NCBI RefSeq assembly: GCF_000208745.1
Contig: NC_030852.1
Coordinates: 33,219,379-33,283,378 of the forward strand
DNA length: 64,000 nt
Direction of reading: 5' to 3'
Source: Theobroma cacao
Taxonomy: Eukaryota > Streptophyta > Magnoliopsida > Malvales > Malvaceae
Shown: positions 12,236 through 25,512 of the stretch, one piece after another
Numbering within the stretch: position 1 is the stretch's first letter
Layout of the letters: each line of letters opens with the position of its first letter
Program-made: the position numbers and the translations under genes
The notes under the pieces: generated by a model
Told to the model about the DNA's origin: nothing
Database searches by the model: none
Seen by the model: only the letters and a program-made list of their open reading frames with translations

Positions 12236-12987
12236 ATGAAGCTAGTTTGGTCTCCAGAGACAGCATCCAAGGCTTATATTGATACTGTTAAATCTGTAAG
12301 CGCCGAGCAACCGTTCTGAACCCTGATGCCTAATTCCTTTCCTTTTTGGTTATTCATTTGATTAATCGGTTCTCGTTCTTCTTGTTTTGTCTGCAGTGTG
12401 AACTTTATCATGAATCTGGTGTAGCAGAGCTTGTTTCAGCCATGGCTGCAGGCTGGAACGCGAGATTCATTGTGGAGACGTGGTCACAGGGCGGAGCTAC
12501 CATAACAAGCATCGGCCTGGCGGTTGCTAGCAGCCATACGAACGGAAGACACGTCTGTATAGTCCCTGATGAAAGATCAAGATTAGAATACGTCCAGGCC
12601 CTGGAAGAAGCCGGAATGTCGCCTGAAGTCATTGTTGGAGAACCTGAGGAGGTAATGAATGGATTAAATGGCATAGATTTCATGGTGGTGGATAGCCAGC
12701 GAAAGGACTTTTCCAGGGTCTTAAGGCTGGCAAAACTGAGTAACAGGGGGGCAGTTCTGGTATGCAAGAATGCTAATTCCAGAAGTGCTTCAAGTTTCAG
12801 ATGGAGAAGTGTTATCGATGATGGATCACGCCGGCTCGTGCGTTCTGTGTTTCTCCCTGTGGGGAAAGGCTTGGATATTGCCCATGTAGCAACCAGTGGA
12901 GGAAATTCAGGTTCAGGCAAGGGCGAAAGCCGGTGGATCAAGCACGTTGATCGACAATCAGGGGAAGTACATGTCATACGAAAGTAG
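12236..12987 (+). CDS. DUF1442 family protein
   Basis: Two exons, 12236-12295 and 12397-12987, encode 216 residues. The donor GTAAGC at 12296 and the acceptor CTGCAG ending at 12396 join MKLVWSPETASKAYIDTVKS to CELYHESGVAELVSAMAAG without a frame change. DUF1442 proteins are plant-specific and of unknown function. The alternating beta/alpha pattern (FIVETWSQGG, ITSIGLAVASSHTNGRHVCI, GIDFMVVDS, RGAVLVCKN) resembles a Rossmann-like, methyltransferase-type fold; that is inference. The C-terminus is basic. The 20-residue first exon and total length are normal for the family (Arabidopsis At1g12320 and At1g62840, from memory). The gene converges with the release-factor gene about 780 bases downstream. 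Confidence 0.92.
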
Positions 12988-13770
12988 AGTAATTTCCTAT
13001 TACTCCTGTAGAAAAGGAGAATACAATTGTATGTACATTTCTTTTCAACCTTTTTGTTCTTGACTCTTGACTTGTACTTGTACAGAAATTTTTAACCTGA
13101 AAAGTTATTTAGAAGAACATTCCAATTTCCTGGTTGAATCAATTACTAGTTTCAAGGGTATTTTACACCATATTATCTATTTTCTCATCCATAATTATTT
13201 CTTGCCTGTATATGTACAGAGCAATGATTATGAATCTGGGGCAGCGAGCACCCATAGGACCGGTTCTTCTTCTTTTTGCCTTTTTTGTTTTTGGTGGGTT
13301 TTGAAACTGATATATGCTCGTTAGAAGTTACTCCCTAGTGAGAATTCAAGAATCTGAACCCTGTTTCATCCATGAACCAGCCTGCGGAGAATATCCAAGA
13401 AATAAATAAGTACACAGGTTCAGACCTTTTTAAGTAATTGCAATTTCAGAGCCACTTGAACAAAATTACTCTTGAAAACCCTAGAGACCATAACAATAAA
13501 TCCTCCTTGTACGATTAGCTGTGACAAACATGAACACGTAACAAGATTTTGGTGCGTAATATCTTTAAGAATGATGTGCAGCGGCCTATAAATATAATGG
13601 ATCAATGGCTATTTTACATCAGGAGAGAGTAGTATTTCTTCCCACCCATCAAAAACTTTAACAAGAAATATGGACAAAACACTTCTTTAAGCTCCCTTCC
13701 AGCTGGCTACTCCCTTACTGATTTGATGATCTTCAGACGCTATAAACCTAATGACTTATGACACCATAAT
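12988..13770. other. Convergent 3' region
   Basis: This stretch holds the 3' UTRs of the DUF1442 gene (+) and the release-factor gene (-). Short ORFs in it match nothing. No repeat or RNA gene was seen. Confidence 0.5.
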
Positions 13771-16306
13771 TTAGTCCCAACTGTCCCGACTTCTTCTAAA
13801 TGCTTTCTTGTCTGAAAGGGCCTTCTTGCTTTTAAGGCGTTTTTGCTCCCCAATTGCAGCCCTGTAAAAGGATGGAAACACATATTAATTGCAATCCAGA
13901 GCCAATAGCGAGGAATATCATTGAAACAAAATTCAAATATTGCCTCCAAAACAACACAGAAAGAAAACAGGTAAAGCAGCTGGCAGTGTCCACTTGTAAA
14001 TGTTGGTGAACTCTTACATCTTTGCAATTTTCTTCTTTTGCTCTTCTGATGGGGGTGGTGGCACATAAGCAGCAGCATCAATGATTGTCTGTTTGGTCAA
14101 GAAAAAAGGACGAAAAGATGATTAGGTCATCACCATATCCAGAAATCAAAAGATCAAACAAACAGCATAATCCAGCAATTGCAAACATATTATACCATAA
14201 CAAACCAGATATGTTTGTAATTGCATCTTTGATGGGTAACAACCAACTGCTAGGCACACTATAGCAGCAAAACATAATTCTTAGAAAGAGAGAGGGAGTA
14301 TTTCAGCACCTGTAGTTTTGCCAGAGCATCATCAATGTTACCCCTGAACAGAATACAGCTCAAACGAATTACATTGGTAACACATTAGAAGAAAATTGAA
14401 CAACAAAAGAAACAGGGGAGAGAAACAAACTTCTGTGTCCTAGTCTTCGTTGAAGAAATCACAATTTCACCATCCTTGTTTATCCGATTTTTTTCCTGTT
14501 CATAAATAGAATAGTTGAGGTCATAGAAAAATGAGAATTCCTAGACATAACCAGATCTAGGGAGATCTAAACTGTAAGCTAATTCATTCTGGGGCAGTAC
14601 TACATGTGGATTTAATGTAACTTTGGTTTAAACTCCCCAGTGGAAGACCCTAATTCATAGTAATAGGATCAGAGTCATATATCTCATATCAGCAGAGCAT
14701 CACGACTACTTAAACTAAAGCACTTCTGTCCATGTTGGTGCTAATTTTTAGTTCATTTTCATTTATTTCAAATATCAACAAAATATAAACTCAAGTTCAG
14801 AGGAGATGCCTAGAGACTCAAGTGTCCTTTTTTCCCATTTCAGCCCATGCAACAAGGTCTTCTTTCTTCACTTTTATGGCCTCCACTCATATCTTATCAC
14901 TCCTCTTCATTGGTACTTTCACAAGTTTGCAGTGTGAAATAACCAAAAATACCATTTAAGTTCCCTTATATAATCCAGAATTAGCTATGGATTTCAACGT
15001 TTTACGCTTATGTTGGTTTTGCTGTGATCTTGACAAAACAACTTTAAATTAATACAAACCACAAGTTACATTGCTTGTCATGACTAGTATAACTGCACTC
15101 AAAAGACAAGCACACCAATAGTAGATTTTATTAGGAGGGGCAGAAGGAGGAGAAGAAAGGCAGAGAACATAATAGTTTCATGCTTCTGCCAGTCTTGGCA
15201 AAACATTATTTGAAACATTCTCAATGTTCGACCATGACACATTTTATTAGAGCTTTATTTTTCAATTCTTAATATGTGAGAAAGAAGTCAGTATAGAATC
15301 ATAGCATTGAAACGTAATTCTAACAATGTAAAATCAATCTGTCAGATCCCTATAAAGACATATCATTCTTGTTTTGATGGCAAATGTTTTCTAATATCAT
15401 AACTTATTTAAAGATAAGCAACTAATAGATGGCAGCGACAAACCAGTTGCATAATCCTCTCTCTGATCCTGTCACTCAGCCAATATGCGTTTTTTACATT
15501 GAAGCGCATGTCCACCTTGGTGTTAACTGTACATTCAGCAACGAAAATTATCTACAGGTCTTATCAGCCAGGGTTTAGCGTCTACAATGACATGGATTGT
15601 GAAACATGAAGAGGATACAAGTACCTTTGTTTACATTTTGACCTCCAGGGCCACCACTTCTTGCAAAACTCACAGTAACATGATCTGCGAAGAGTTTATA
15701 AGTGTAAAGGAGAGGAAGAAGCATATAACTTCCGCATAATGCATCCTTAAATTGCTTTGTTAAACTGTGCATTCAGCTCAGAAAAAAAAAAAAGAGATAA
15801 CAGCATTGTTGCAATAGTTTCACGCTTTATTTTCATTTACTTTTTAAGTTTCTATACAGGTTTCCATTGATTTATATCTGTACCTAAAAAAGAAAAAAAA
15901 AAACCGAAATGAGAGAAAAAAAGCTACCAAACAAAAGAATTTATTTCCTTTACTTCTCCGTGGTATTCGCAATAACCAGAAAAAAAGAGTGAAAACAGAA
16001 AGCATAATTACCCAGAGTGATTTGTGGGGTGGGCTCATTCCCGGCGGAGCTGGCTCGCTCTTCCGCTTCCTGCAGGAGCTGTTGCACTTGCGAGAGGCGA
16101 GCAGAGACTTTTCTCTCGGCACTGGCGTCTGACGCGGCGCAGCGAATCCGGCTGAAACTGATTCCTCGGCTGGGGGTCACACGGATGGTCCCACAGAAAC
16201 CGGGCAGAACCGCACGAGCCGAGGATGATAAAGAAATGGAAGATAGCGGTGAATGATAGAGGATTTCTTTGAGGATCATGTTTGCGCTTGTCCTAATAAC
16301 CGCCAT
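13771..16306 (-). CDS. GGQ-domain class I release factor-like protein (ICT1/ArfB type), organellar
   Basis: Seven minus-strand exons: 16306-16012, 15684-15625, 15526-15444, 14495-14431, 14343-14310, 14088-14018 and 13861-13771. The phases close to 232 residues. The protein carries the peptidyl-tRNA hydrolysis loop SGGPGGQNVNK at residues 108-118, with GGQ at 112-114, followed by VNTKVDMRF. It lacks the codon-recognition domain of RF1/RF2, and ends in a basic tail (KRLKSKKALSDKK). This is the layout of ICT1/ArfB ribosome-rescue hydrolases, which release peptides from stalled ribosomes. The N-terminus is Ser/Arg-rich (SSISLSSSARAVLPGF), consistent with a plastid or mitochondrial transit peptide. 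The start gives that leader and has no better alternative. From memory the Arabidopsis counterpart is At1g62850. The target organelle is not decided by the sequence. Confidence 0.92.
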
Positions 16307-17184
16307 ATTAGATTCTGTTAGAATTTTGTAACCCTAAATTTTAAAAGTTTTACAACAAGATTGGAGCTGTTGTTTTCAACTTTTGCATTTTAGCTTTTGG
16401 TGGTTCGAAAAACTTCTGCTATTCTTCCAGTTTGGGAAATTGCGACTTGGATTTTGGAGCATCCGGTGAAATCGGTGGCGTGGGTTCCTCCTTATTTCTG
16501 TGTTTCATGTGGCCTGCCAGGTGGCAGATCGCTTTTTGATCGGACTACGGATTGGCCAAGGCTGCCTTGACCATTTTCTCTTCAGCCAATAGTCGAATCA
16601 CTAGTTCTATACTGTAATAAAACAAATATAATCCTTTTGTATAAATGGGAGATCGGATTTTAACCACAACATTTGAAAATTACTGAATAAAGACTGACCC
16701 CAGATTAACAATCCAGTTTTCAGGTTCTCATTCCAATCATCAACATATAAATAACAATATGACATGCCTTGTTCAATACTTGGCGGTCTGTCCTCCATGT
16801 ATGTCAAACAAGGATCAAGAAAACAGGATCCACCGTTAAAAAATTCATCACTAAGTGAACAAAAGCATAAGAAAGAAACCATGAAATCCGCAATCATCTC
16901 AAATTGCAAACTTTATATACGGAAAACTCGATATCATAATGTGTCACACTTAAAACTTAGAAGGGTATCATTTGCAGCAACTATATAAACCTCTCTGCAT
17001 TAAGCACCTCGAAAGCAAAAACCCCGCTACAACAGACCTGATAAAATATGCAACCGTAGAGCTGAAAACTAATAAGAAAAACAAGTGCTCTAAACTAGAA
17101 AAGATGGCTATGACCAAGCATAGAATGCTGTATGAGAAAAGGCAATGCCCTCTTCACTGCAAGATCTACTCGGTGTCTTCCAAC
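16307..17184. other. Spacer between release-factor and MLF-like genes
   Basis: The first part is the promoter and leader of the release-factor gene; the rest is probably the 3' UTR of the MLF-like gene. The minus-strand ORF at 16607-16909 has no recognisable domain. Confidence 0.45.
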
Positions 17185-18826
17185 TTAGCCCCTTCGCTTC
17201 CCCTGTGAGTAAGAACTCTTATCTTTCAAAACAGTCGAACCTCTCATCCTCATAGACTGCTGGCTACTTGAGGGCCCTGCCCCGTCTCTGGCACCCAGCA
17301 TCACTCTCCCTGACTGCTGAGAACACTCATTAGAAGGAAGTGCCCATCCTCCCCGACCTGCCTGCCCATTCTGTCCACCGCGACCAGCCCCTGAGACAAA
17401 AAATTGCAGCAACAAATATGATTTGATGTTATAAGGTGTCAAAAAGCATCGGGACGGAGTTACCCTCTTCCTGCCCCATAGTACCCTAACACATCCACTA
17501 TTGACATATATTCTGAAAGAGTTGACCTGGTTTTATGTAAAAGCTTGTACCAAAAACATACTGTTAACAAGAAGCGTGGCTTGGACCAATTGCACAGGTA
17601 AATAGAGGAAGCACAGCCTTGCTCCTCCCTATAACAAGTGATGCAAAATGTACCATGCAAAGAAAGAAGCATATCTAAATTAAATAGTAAGAAAATCTTA
17701 CCTATGCTATCATGGCCAATAAAATTCCCAGACAAGCCAGGCAAATGCTTTCTAGCATTTCCATTCCAAGCTTCTTCAAAACCAGAAAGCTCATCTGGAA
17801 AATTCACCAACTCAAAACATTCACTTTAATTGCCATGGACCTGTTAATCTACCTATACCAACATATATATTGTAGCACAAAATGCACTGTTGTATGTAAC
17901 ATGTGTATACCTTCATTCAAATTGTGCAAGGTTTGCATTGTATCCACCCTACCATCTGATTTCAGCTTTCTTGTGACTGAATGACCCTACAACAAAAGTT
18001 CTACTCATAAATACACCCTACACTCACCCTCTAATCAAAAGTCAAAATTTATATTGAACAAGAGAAACAAGATTTTAAAGCTACCTTGTCATGAAGTCCC
18101 CTAGAAACCCTGTGGGTTGCTTGCCCTGTGGTTGTATCAGCTTCCTTGCTTTCTTCAAAGGTGACCTATTCCACAATTGAGGGATGTAAGAGGCATAGCA
18201 AACTTGGGCTTATTAATGAACACATCTTTAACGTCAGAACTACTTACCCCATCACTTCCAGTCCTCCTTGTTTTGGATGAAGTATGGTAAGCTCCATTAG
18301 CACCACCATAAGTGACAGTGGAGCTCTGAAACGCAAAGCTACGAGTTTGAGGCTGTTGCTGTTGTCTATCATACAAACTATTGTAACCATTCATATATTG
18401 CAAATGCCTGTTCCTTCTCTCAGACTGTCCAGCTTCATCATCTGGAACCTCAACATAAGGTTCATCATTCGACCTACCATGCTTTCTTGGATTTTCTTTC
18501 TTCTCTTTATCTGCTTCTTCTTTTTCATCATCAGAATTTAGTTCTTGGATAATTGGACCTCTTGATCTCTTTGGCTCCGGAGGCTGATGCTCAATAAACC
18601 CATTTGGATGCATATCAGGGAAAGGACTTTGGCCGGGGCCAAAGAAGCTTGATTCAAACATGCCTCCAAAGGGTCGTGCGAAGAAAGGTTCATCAAAAGG
18701 GTCCCTTCCTCCAAAGAAATTGGAGAGTAGACTTCTAGGACCACCAAAGCCTCCAAAGCCCCCAAAACCACCGAATGGATCACCAAAATCAAAAAAAGGA
18801 TCCCTTCCACCTCTGCCTCCCTGCAT
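17185..18826 (-). CDS. Myeloid leukemia factor (MLF)-like protein
   Basis: Five coding exons on the minus strand: 18826-18248, 18165-18085, 17986-17911, 17794-17702 and 17390-17185. The phases close to 344 residues. The N-terminus is a Gly/Phe-rich run (repeated GGF units, residues about 12-32). The Mlf1-type middle includes RHLQYMNGYNSLYD, FAFQSSTVTYGG, YHTSSKTRRTGSDG, VTFEESKEADTTTGQATHRV, SRGLHDKGHSVTRK, MQTLHNLNE and FEEAWNGNARKHLPG. The tail is Gly/Arg-rich. Animal MLF proteins act as nuclear/cytoplasmic adaptors; the plant role is poorly known. A leader intron appears to run from 19319 (GTACTG donor) to 18847 (CAG acceptor), so the first exon is untranslated. The start MQGGRGG is the first ATG after that junction. 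Confidence 0.9.
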
Positions 18827-18846
18827 TTTCTGATACCCTCTAAACT

Positions 18847-19319
18847 CTGAAAAGAAAAAGCCCTAAATTATCAATTTTCAGCACACCAGAAAACCAAAAA
18901 AAAAAAAATTCAATTACTTATATATAAATAAATCTAAATGTTTATACAATTTTGTCTAGCGATTATATAACAAAGAAAGCAACACCAGTAATCACACTCC
19001 AAGTCAATAATTTTTACATTTTATTTAAATAGAAAAGTATATAAAAAAGCGATCGTATCACACTTCAGAAGCAAAGATCGATCAAAATCCTAAAACCAAA
19101 AATAATGAAAAACATTTCACTTAAAACAACAATCAAAGACAATAAATTGTTCAAAAATAAATAAAGAAAAATTCTATTCTATTTAAAAAAGGAAGAATTT
19201 TGTAAGAAACAATTACGAAAATAAACTAATCAGTGATTGGATAGAACGTGATCATCGTAACATGTACGCTCATATTCAATGGAAATTACACCCTAAAAAT
19301 GGAGAGCGGGGGACAGTAC
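18847..19319 (-). other. Inferred 5' UTR intron of the MLF-like gene
   Basis: On the minus strand, CCAAG followed by GTACTG at 19320/19319 makes a donor, and TTTTCAG ending at 18847 makes an acceptor 21 bases upstream of the ATG. The sequence between is AT-rich and non-coding. Leader introns like this often raise expression in plants. Inferred from splice signals only. Confidence 0.5.
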
Positions 19320-19411
19320 CTTGGAAAAAGAGAGGGAATTGAGCCAAATTGGGGAGGATCGAAACCCTAATTGCTCCAATAATTGATCGAAATGTGTTTT
19401 GGGGGTCTTTT

Positions 19412-19561
19412 CACGTGTATCGGGTTTTACGCGAATTTCGGGTTAAAAAGAGCGAAAAAATAAGAGACGTGAGTGAAACCGCCTAATTTGCAATGAAGAG
19501 AATGGAAGGTACTAGTACGTGCGGGAGTTCTCCGCAATATTAACGCCTCAATCCGCACGTG
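19412..19561. promoter_or_regulatory. MLF-like gene promoter with two G-boxes
   Basis: CACGTG occurs at 19412-19417 and 19556-19561, about 90-240 bases upstream of the inferred first exon end of the MLF-like gene. GTACGTGC also occurs near 19516. The cluster suggests bZIP/bHLH control; inferred from motifs only. Confidence 0.4.
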
Positions 19562-20227
19562 TAAAGCTACCTATAAATTTAAGTACAGTATAATCTTATT
19601 TTTAATTCCGTAAACCACTTGTTAACTTTTTTATTTCATTAAATAATTCTACTTAAATCAGCCAAAATGTTTTTAAGTTGTAGCATTCACTTTGAAGTTT
19701 TCTACCATAATTTATGTAGAATCAAATTGTACTATGGTTTATGAGGCACTGAAATTACCGATATTTCCTTACGTCAAACATATAATAGATAAATCACTGA
19801 TATTTCTCGTTGTTAACTTTACTTATTAATTATTATCACGACTAATCTTCACCATTTTTGAGTTTTTTCAAGTTCATTTAACAAGAATATTTCCAAGTAA
19901 TTTAGTATGTTCAACATTAGAAGAATTAGAAGCAACCAAACTCACTGACCATACAATTTCAAATTACAGGCAACCAGGTTGTCCTGTTGGGTAAAAAAAT
20001 AATTTTTTTTTCAAATTTTCAATCATTACAAACAAGAATACAAGCTCAAATGGAAAGATTACATGGCAAGAGGGAGATGCAGTGACAATGTTGGGCTTAC
20101 ATCAGGAAGGGCAGGTCTCAATCAATTGTTAGAGACAATGTCATCAACTGACAAAGATACAACATGTACATAAGATGCAACCCCAGTTCTCATGAGTGGT
20201 TTCAAGCTTGTTTTGCTAAACCTTTAG
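19562..20227. other. Spacer between MLF-like promoter and DHHC gene
   Basis: No ORF with family similarity. The part nearest 20228 is probably the 3' UTR of the palmitoyltransferase gene. AT-rich, with no clear repeat. Confidence 0.45.
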
Positions 20228-23200
20228 TTAATGCTGCTGGGGTGGCTCCCAGTCAGGCCTTGTTGGATATTCCAAACCCTGAAGGGACGGCATGCATCTT
20301 AAATCCTCCTCTGAATACGCTGGGATGAACCAGAACTTCTTCTCTGTTCCAAACACCTGAATATTCAGAAAAGCAAAAATGTGATATCATGATTAACACT
20401 GAAATCTAAATGCACGGGGATGCATAAATTAATGTCATACATTACGATATTGAAGTCACTTGAGGGGAAGTTTTCAAAGACGTACTATTATAGAAAATTT
20501 AAGGGTTTACATGATATAAGTCCTTGAATTTGCTTCCAGCAGGGTCTTTTAACTAGACTCCATGACAGCAATGATAAGATATGCATTTTGCAGCATGGAA
20601 ATGTGTTAACATCATTCCCAGAACAAAAAAGTATTATGGTAGTAAAATTTAATCAATGCCTAACGTTTATAAAATAGACAATTGCCTCAAAGACACTGGA
20701 TACACTGGATAAGTATTAGAGCCAAAGGGAGGTTGGGACGAAAGAAAAAAGAGGCAACCTGTTCAAAGTTTTTCTTCCAACCAAGGTCATAACGCCACTT
20801 AGGAGTCGTTTTCTTCTCATATGCCTGAAAATAAAATTGAGCAAAGCAAAAATGTGACCTTTACTAATTATATGGGCAACAAAAGGAAACATAAGTGTGA
20901 AAAAAGTTACCTCGATAGTGGTGGTATTGGCTCCCACCAGTGTTATGTGCATAATCAGAAAGCCCAAAATACTCAGTGCAAATGCAATGTTTAAAACTGA
21001 AAGATTTGAATGAGAATAGGTTAAAATAAAGACAACAAATTAGACAGAAAAAACTTAAACAAATAGAAACTTACCAAAAGTGATAAAAGTAGCTGCAAGT
21101 GTTCCCGGTGTTTCAGCTATCTCACCATCATTAAAAAATTCAATAAAAACCCGCAATAATGATAAACTGGAAAGTGTTGCCCCCAGAAATGTGTAAAACT
21201 GCATCAAAATTAAGCAAAACAAAATACAACTCACATCTTTTTCCTTTCTATAGATGCCAGTTGGTCATGTGTCTAACAGTGATACATACTCGCATAAGAA
21301 TCTATTTAATAGGATAATCATTAACATAAGTACAAATAAACCAAGAGAAACAACCAATAGAAATCCAGCAGTAGCAGGAAAAGAAGTGTTTGAAAATGTA
21401 AATTTCTTTTTTTTTTTGAGAATGAGAAAGTGCAAAATTTTAAGAGTTAGAAATGGAGCATATCATTCACTATGATGACTGGTCAATACAAGCTCAAGTG
21501 CACGTGCTATCCCACAAAAAATATACAAATCCCAAAATTATCTAAGTTCTATACATATATCTACCACTCTTTCTCATTACACTCTCCAATCATAGCATTT
21601 ATAAATTATGAGCATGGGGGACAATGCAAGGATTCAATTGCTCAATATAAGGATCATATGGATTTTAATGGCCACCAAAGAAGACAACTTCATCATTCTG
21701 AGGTTCACATGTAAATTAATGAACTGTGGACAATGTCCGCACACAACAGTCAGATATGAGCATTCACTCCGATGGCAACTTTCCTACTCTGGCCTGGTAA
21801 AACTGATTAAAGAAGTATGGTGATATCATATTCTTTTTGAAATAAAAAATATTGATGTTATGAGCAACAAATTAGGGGATCATAAGGCACAAAGGTACAG
21901 TAGAGAACAATCAAATTTAGGTTTCTAGTTAGTAGGCCGCTAGAAGAATAATCTATTATGCATCTAACAACATGAAGAGAAGACCCTACTTGGTGCATCA
22001 TAAGTTCAACCACCCTATTTTACTTTCTGTTTTCCCCCTTCCCGTATCCTGTTGTGGCTTGTTCAACATAATGACAGTCACCATAACTTCCTAGGTTAAA
22101 TGTTGATGGACTGCACCAGGTCAAGATGATTTTCAGCTCTAGCACTAAAGCAAGGAAATTTTAGGCATTAGATTTTGACAATAACTACATTACAATTCTT
22201 TGACTAATCAACAATCCAGGTAATAATGAAAAATGTATTAAACCGTCCACTTCCATGGCCTTAAAAGTGAATGCATCAGCCTAATTAAGCATCAAATAAA
22301 TGACAGCTGCATGAGACTTGTAATGGATACATTAAGGTTCACATACCAAGAAAAGAAGGAAATACTTGTAGTTCAATGCCCCGACACAGTTGACGACCCA
22401 AACACAGTGATGGTCCATTTTTAATATACACCTCTTACCTGAAATCAATTAATAAACCAGGGTTCTTTCACTAAAGATGGCATCACAACAAAGTTACCAC
22501 AGAAGAATTCGTCAAGAAAACTCACAAACAGAGCAGTGATGGGTGCGAGGTGGTTTAAATTGGTTGCACTTCCGGCAGAAACGTATGTCTTGGTTTGGAG
22601 AATCACCAGGCACAGCTGACTGATTTGAACCTAATTCTGGACTTCCATAACTAAAACTCACCAAAGGATCAACTTCACCTTTCTCCTCATCCCTCGGAGG
22701 CTTCCAATTTGGTGGAACTCCCCCAGGATCCGTTAGAACAACAGCGAAGTAACTCCAAATTACCATCACCAGCTAAAAAACCAGGTAAATAAAATTCAAA
22801 ATGCAGCACTGCCATCTAACAAAACTAATTACGAATGCAAACAAGGAAAAGAAACCATAAATATTGCCATCCTACGACAACTAATTCCAAGTTTTATCTC
22901 TTTTTTCCTTTTAAGTTCAGGAAAACCTAAACCTCATAAAGTCACATAATATACTCTTACATCTTCATTGCAAACAGAAACAACAAAAATTCACAAGGAT
23001 TAAGTTCTCATATCTCATTTATCATCACAAAAGAAACCTGTATTTCATCACCAATCAAAACTAAAGCTAAAACTAAAATCCTTTTGCCCTTTTAAGTCCA
23101 GCAAAACCCACAAAAGCAAAATTCAACTACATTGAAGCATTGAACCTCATAAATCATAAAACCACTTATATTCACTCTCTTTTATCATGAATAATACGAC

Positions 23201-23519
23201 ACTTCATCACCATATAAAGAAAGAAACAGCTAAGCTAAAATCTTTGGTCCCCGTAGGACCACCACCGACACAAACAAGCCATCAAAAAAGCGACAAAAGA
23301 GAGCAAAAGAAGAAAAGGGTATACCAGAAAATGAAACAAGAAGATGACTGCAACAGCGGAAAGTGCATCAAAGCCTCCAAGAAATAGACTTGGGCCATAA
23401 TGAGAAACGACCACAGCATAGTAAGTAACCCCAACGATCCCAAGAACGAAAACAATCATAATTGAACCCAGGGCACGTAGGGCCGTACAGAATTTGAACA
23501 CGTTCCATGCCATATTCAT
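20228..23519 (-). CDS. DHHC-type protein S-acyltransferase (PAT)
   Basis: Seven minus-strand exons: 23519-23325, 22772-22526, 22438-22347, 21198-21075, 20996-20911, 20824-20759 and 20356-20228. They encode 312 residues. The enzyme transfers palmitate from acyl-CoA to cysteines of membrane-associated proteins. Two N-terminal membrane segments (about 17-38 and 52-78) are followed by the DPG motif (TDPGG), a Cys-rich domain ([20 protein letters not shown]) and DHHC at 156-159. Two more membrane segments follow, then the TTxE motif (TTIE, 245-248) and a conserved C-terminal block ([17 protein letters not shown]). This looks like the Arabidopsis PAT13-PAT15 group. I chose [10 protein letters not shown] as the start because family members begin with this block. 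An in-frame ATG 16 codons upstream (23567) is possible. The catalytic Cys is intact. Confidence 0.92.
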
Positions 23520-24431
23520 TTTGAGTTTGGAGAACAAAGAAGAAATTTTCGGGCAAAACAACAACAACAGTTAAGAGATTAATTTGGAATTCCGATTGGC
23601 GGTGGAGTTCCGTTCCCCGAGTTTGGGTCAATAATTAAAATGATGAGATTGATATTTCTGATGTTAGATTTGAATTGGGAGTCAGCCTTTCAAGTTTTTT
23701 ACCCAGTAAGGTAAGGATTGCATCATAAATAACATAAATCCAGGTCTACTGAATAAGAAAATGAATTTTGTAATCTTTTTCCAACACGTTTTTTTCTTGA
23801 AGACCACCAGCAAGATGATTTTGGAGGTGATGGGCCGAGATTTATTTGTAACTGGGACTGGATCAGGAGCAACGAATAAGGATTGGCGGGGCTTGGCTCG
23901 GATATCAAGGATCTTGGTTTCAGTATCTTATTGGGCCTAGCGAACCAATTTCAGTGAATAGTAAAGCAAGTCGTGGAGTCAAACCAGGCCTTCTTAAACA
24001 ATTGGACAAAAATTAAACAACCCCTTCCCTTCGGACAACTATTAAGATTTTGGTAATACTCATTGCTCCAATTAATAAGAAAGAGGGACCAACAAACACG
24101 ATAGCCAGTTACCCATCAAGACTTTTTTAGCCATTTAATCGAATTTGTCTAATTAAGAAATTAGGAAGAATGCAGTGTGAAACAATATTTACGCCTATAC
24201 TAAATTTATTTTTCCACAAATGATAAACTAAAAGTACTTTTTGTGTTCGTCGTTAATGTTGTGAGCACCAAGACTTTGTAATTTTCCAAAAAGGCTAACT
24301 ACATCTTTCTTGGGAAAAACACGTACATGTATAAAAGGTACAACCCCTCTACAACGGGAACAGTATATTGATTTATTAATTGTTTGCTTTCATTGAAACT
24401 TTCTCTTTCTTATTCTCTTAGTACTTAAAGA

Positions 24432-25512
24432 CAGAGGCAGAATTAATCAATTTTTATTAGGAGATCAAAAGCTAAGAAAAATAAAAAATAAAAATATTTA
24501 AATTAATATATTGAACTTAACTATTAATAATTAAAAAATTTATAATAAATAATAATTTTATATAATATATAAATAAAAAAAACAAAAAAAAAACTTATAA
24601 TAGTACTCTAAAAAAGTTTTGATGACGATGGTAATATCTTTTTTAATATAAATAACTAAATTATTTGTAATAAACTTATCATTTATTTTATTTCGAAGTC
24701 TTGTCTTTTTCAATATAAATGACTAAAAAATTAATATAGTCAACATCCAATATTCTTATTTTATTATATTTAAGTTTGTAATACTAAATATTAAACTATA
24801 ATGCATAAAATAGAAATAATTAAATATGATATACAAAATTAATAATTTCTTCTTATACTAAAGATAATTTTTTTTCAATTAAATATAAAACGTAAAGCAC
24901 ATTAAAAACATATACTCAAAATAAGTTTTTCTTATATAATTAGGATTAATAAAAAATAATATATTAGTGAAATTTTAAACAACAACCAATAATGCAACAC
25001 TAGAACTTATATTTGAAAATTACATATACAATAATTTTTAAATTTTTAAAAATTAAAATCATTAAAAATAAAATTCAAATAACATAAAAAAAAACCATGA
25101 CAAGTAGGAGATATAATCTATATAACAAAAAAAATGTGATTGATGATTCATAGAAATTTAAAAAAGAAAATCTATAAAAACTTAAAATATATGAAGAAAA
25201 AGAATATGATTGAAATAAATAAATAAATATAAATAATAATAAAAATATAAAAAGTTAAATAAAAACTTAACCTCTTGATAGTTTCAAAATATAAGGACAG
25301 AAAAGAAAAGAGAAAAAGATGGGTGGAGAAACTTAAAAAATTAAAAAAATTTAAAATTTTGAGTAAAATTGAATTAGACTTGTAAAGTTATTTTATTATT
25401 TTTTTAATTATATTAACTATTTAATAAAGAAATATTTTAAAATTTTATTAAAAAATATATAATTTATAAAAAATTTCAAAACCCCCCATTATAAAAAGAC
25501 GCTCCGCCCCTG
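24432..25512. mobile_element. hAT-like non-autonomous element (about 1.08 kb)
   Basis: The left end begins CAGAGGCAGA and the right end, read on the opposite strand, begins CAGGGGCGGA. These are imperfect terminal inverted repeats matching at 8 of 10 bases. Both ends then run into T-rich and G-rich text. CAGRGGCRGA-type ends are common in plant hAT-type non-autonomous elements. The interior is extremely AT-rich and has no ORF. The flanking octamers (24424-24431 and 25513-25520) do not form a clear target-site duplication, so the insertion is old or the boundaries are slightly off. Confidence 0.45.

Noticed and set aside
12408..12977. 189-codon open frame on the minus strand
   Set aside because: It is the antisense shadow of the DUF1442 second exon and has no family features.
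18538..18810. 90-codon minus-strand ORF in a second frame of the MLF-like exon
   Set aside because: Overlaps the well-supported MLF frame and has no family similarity.
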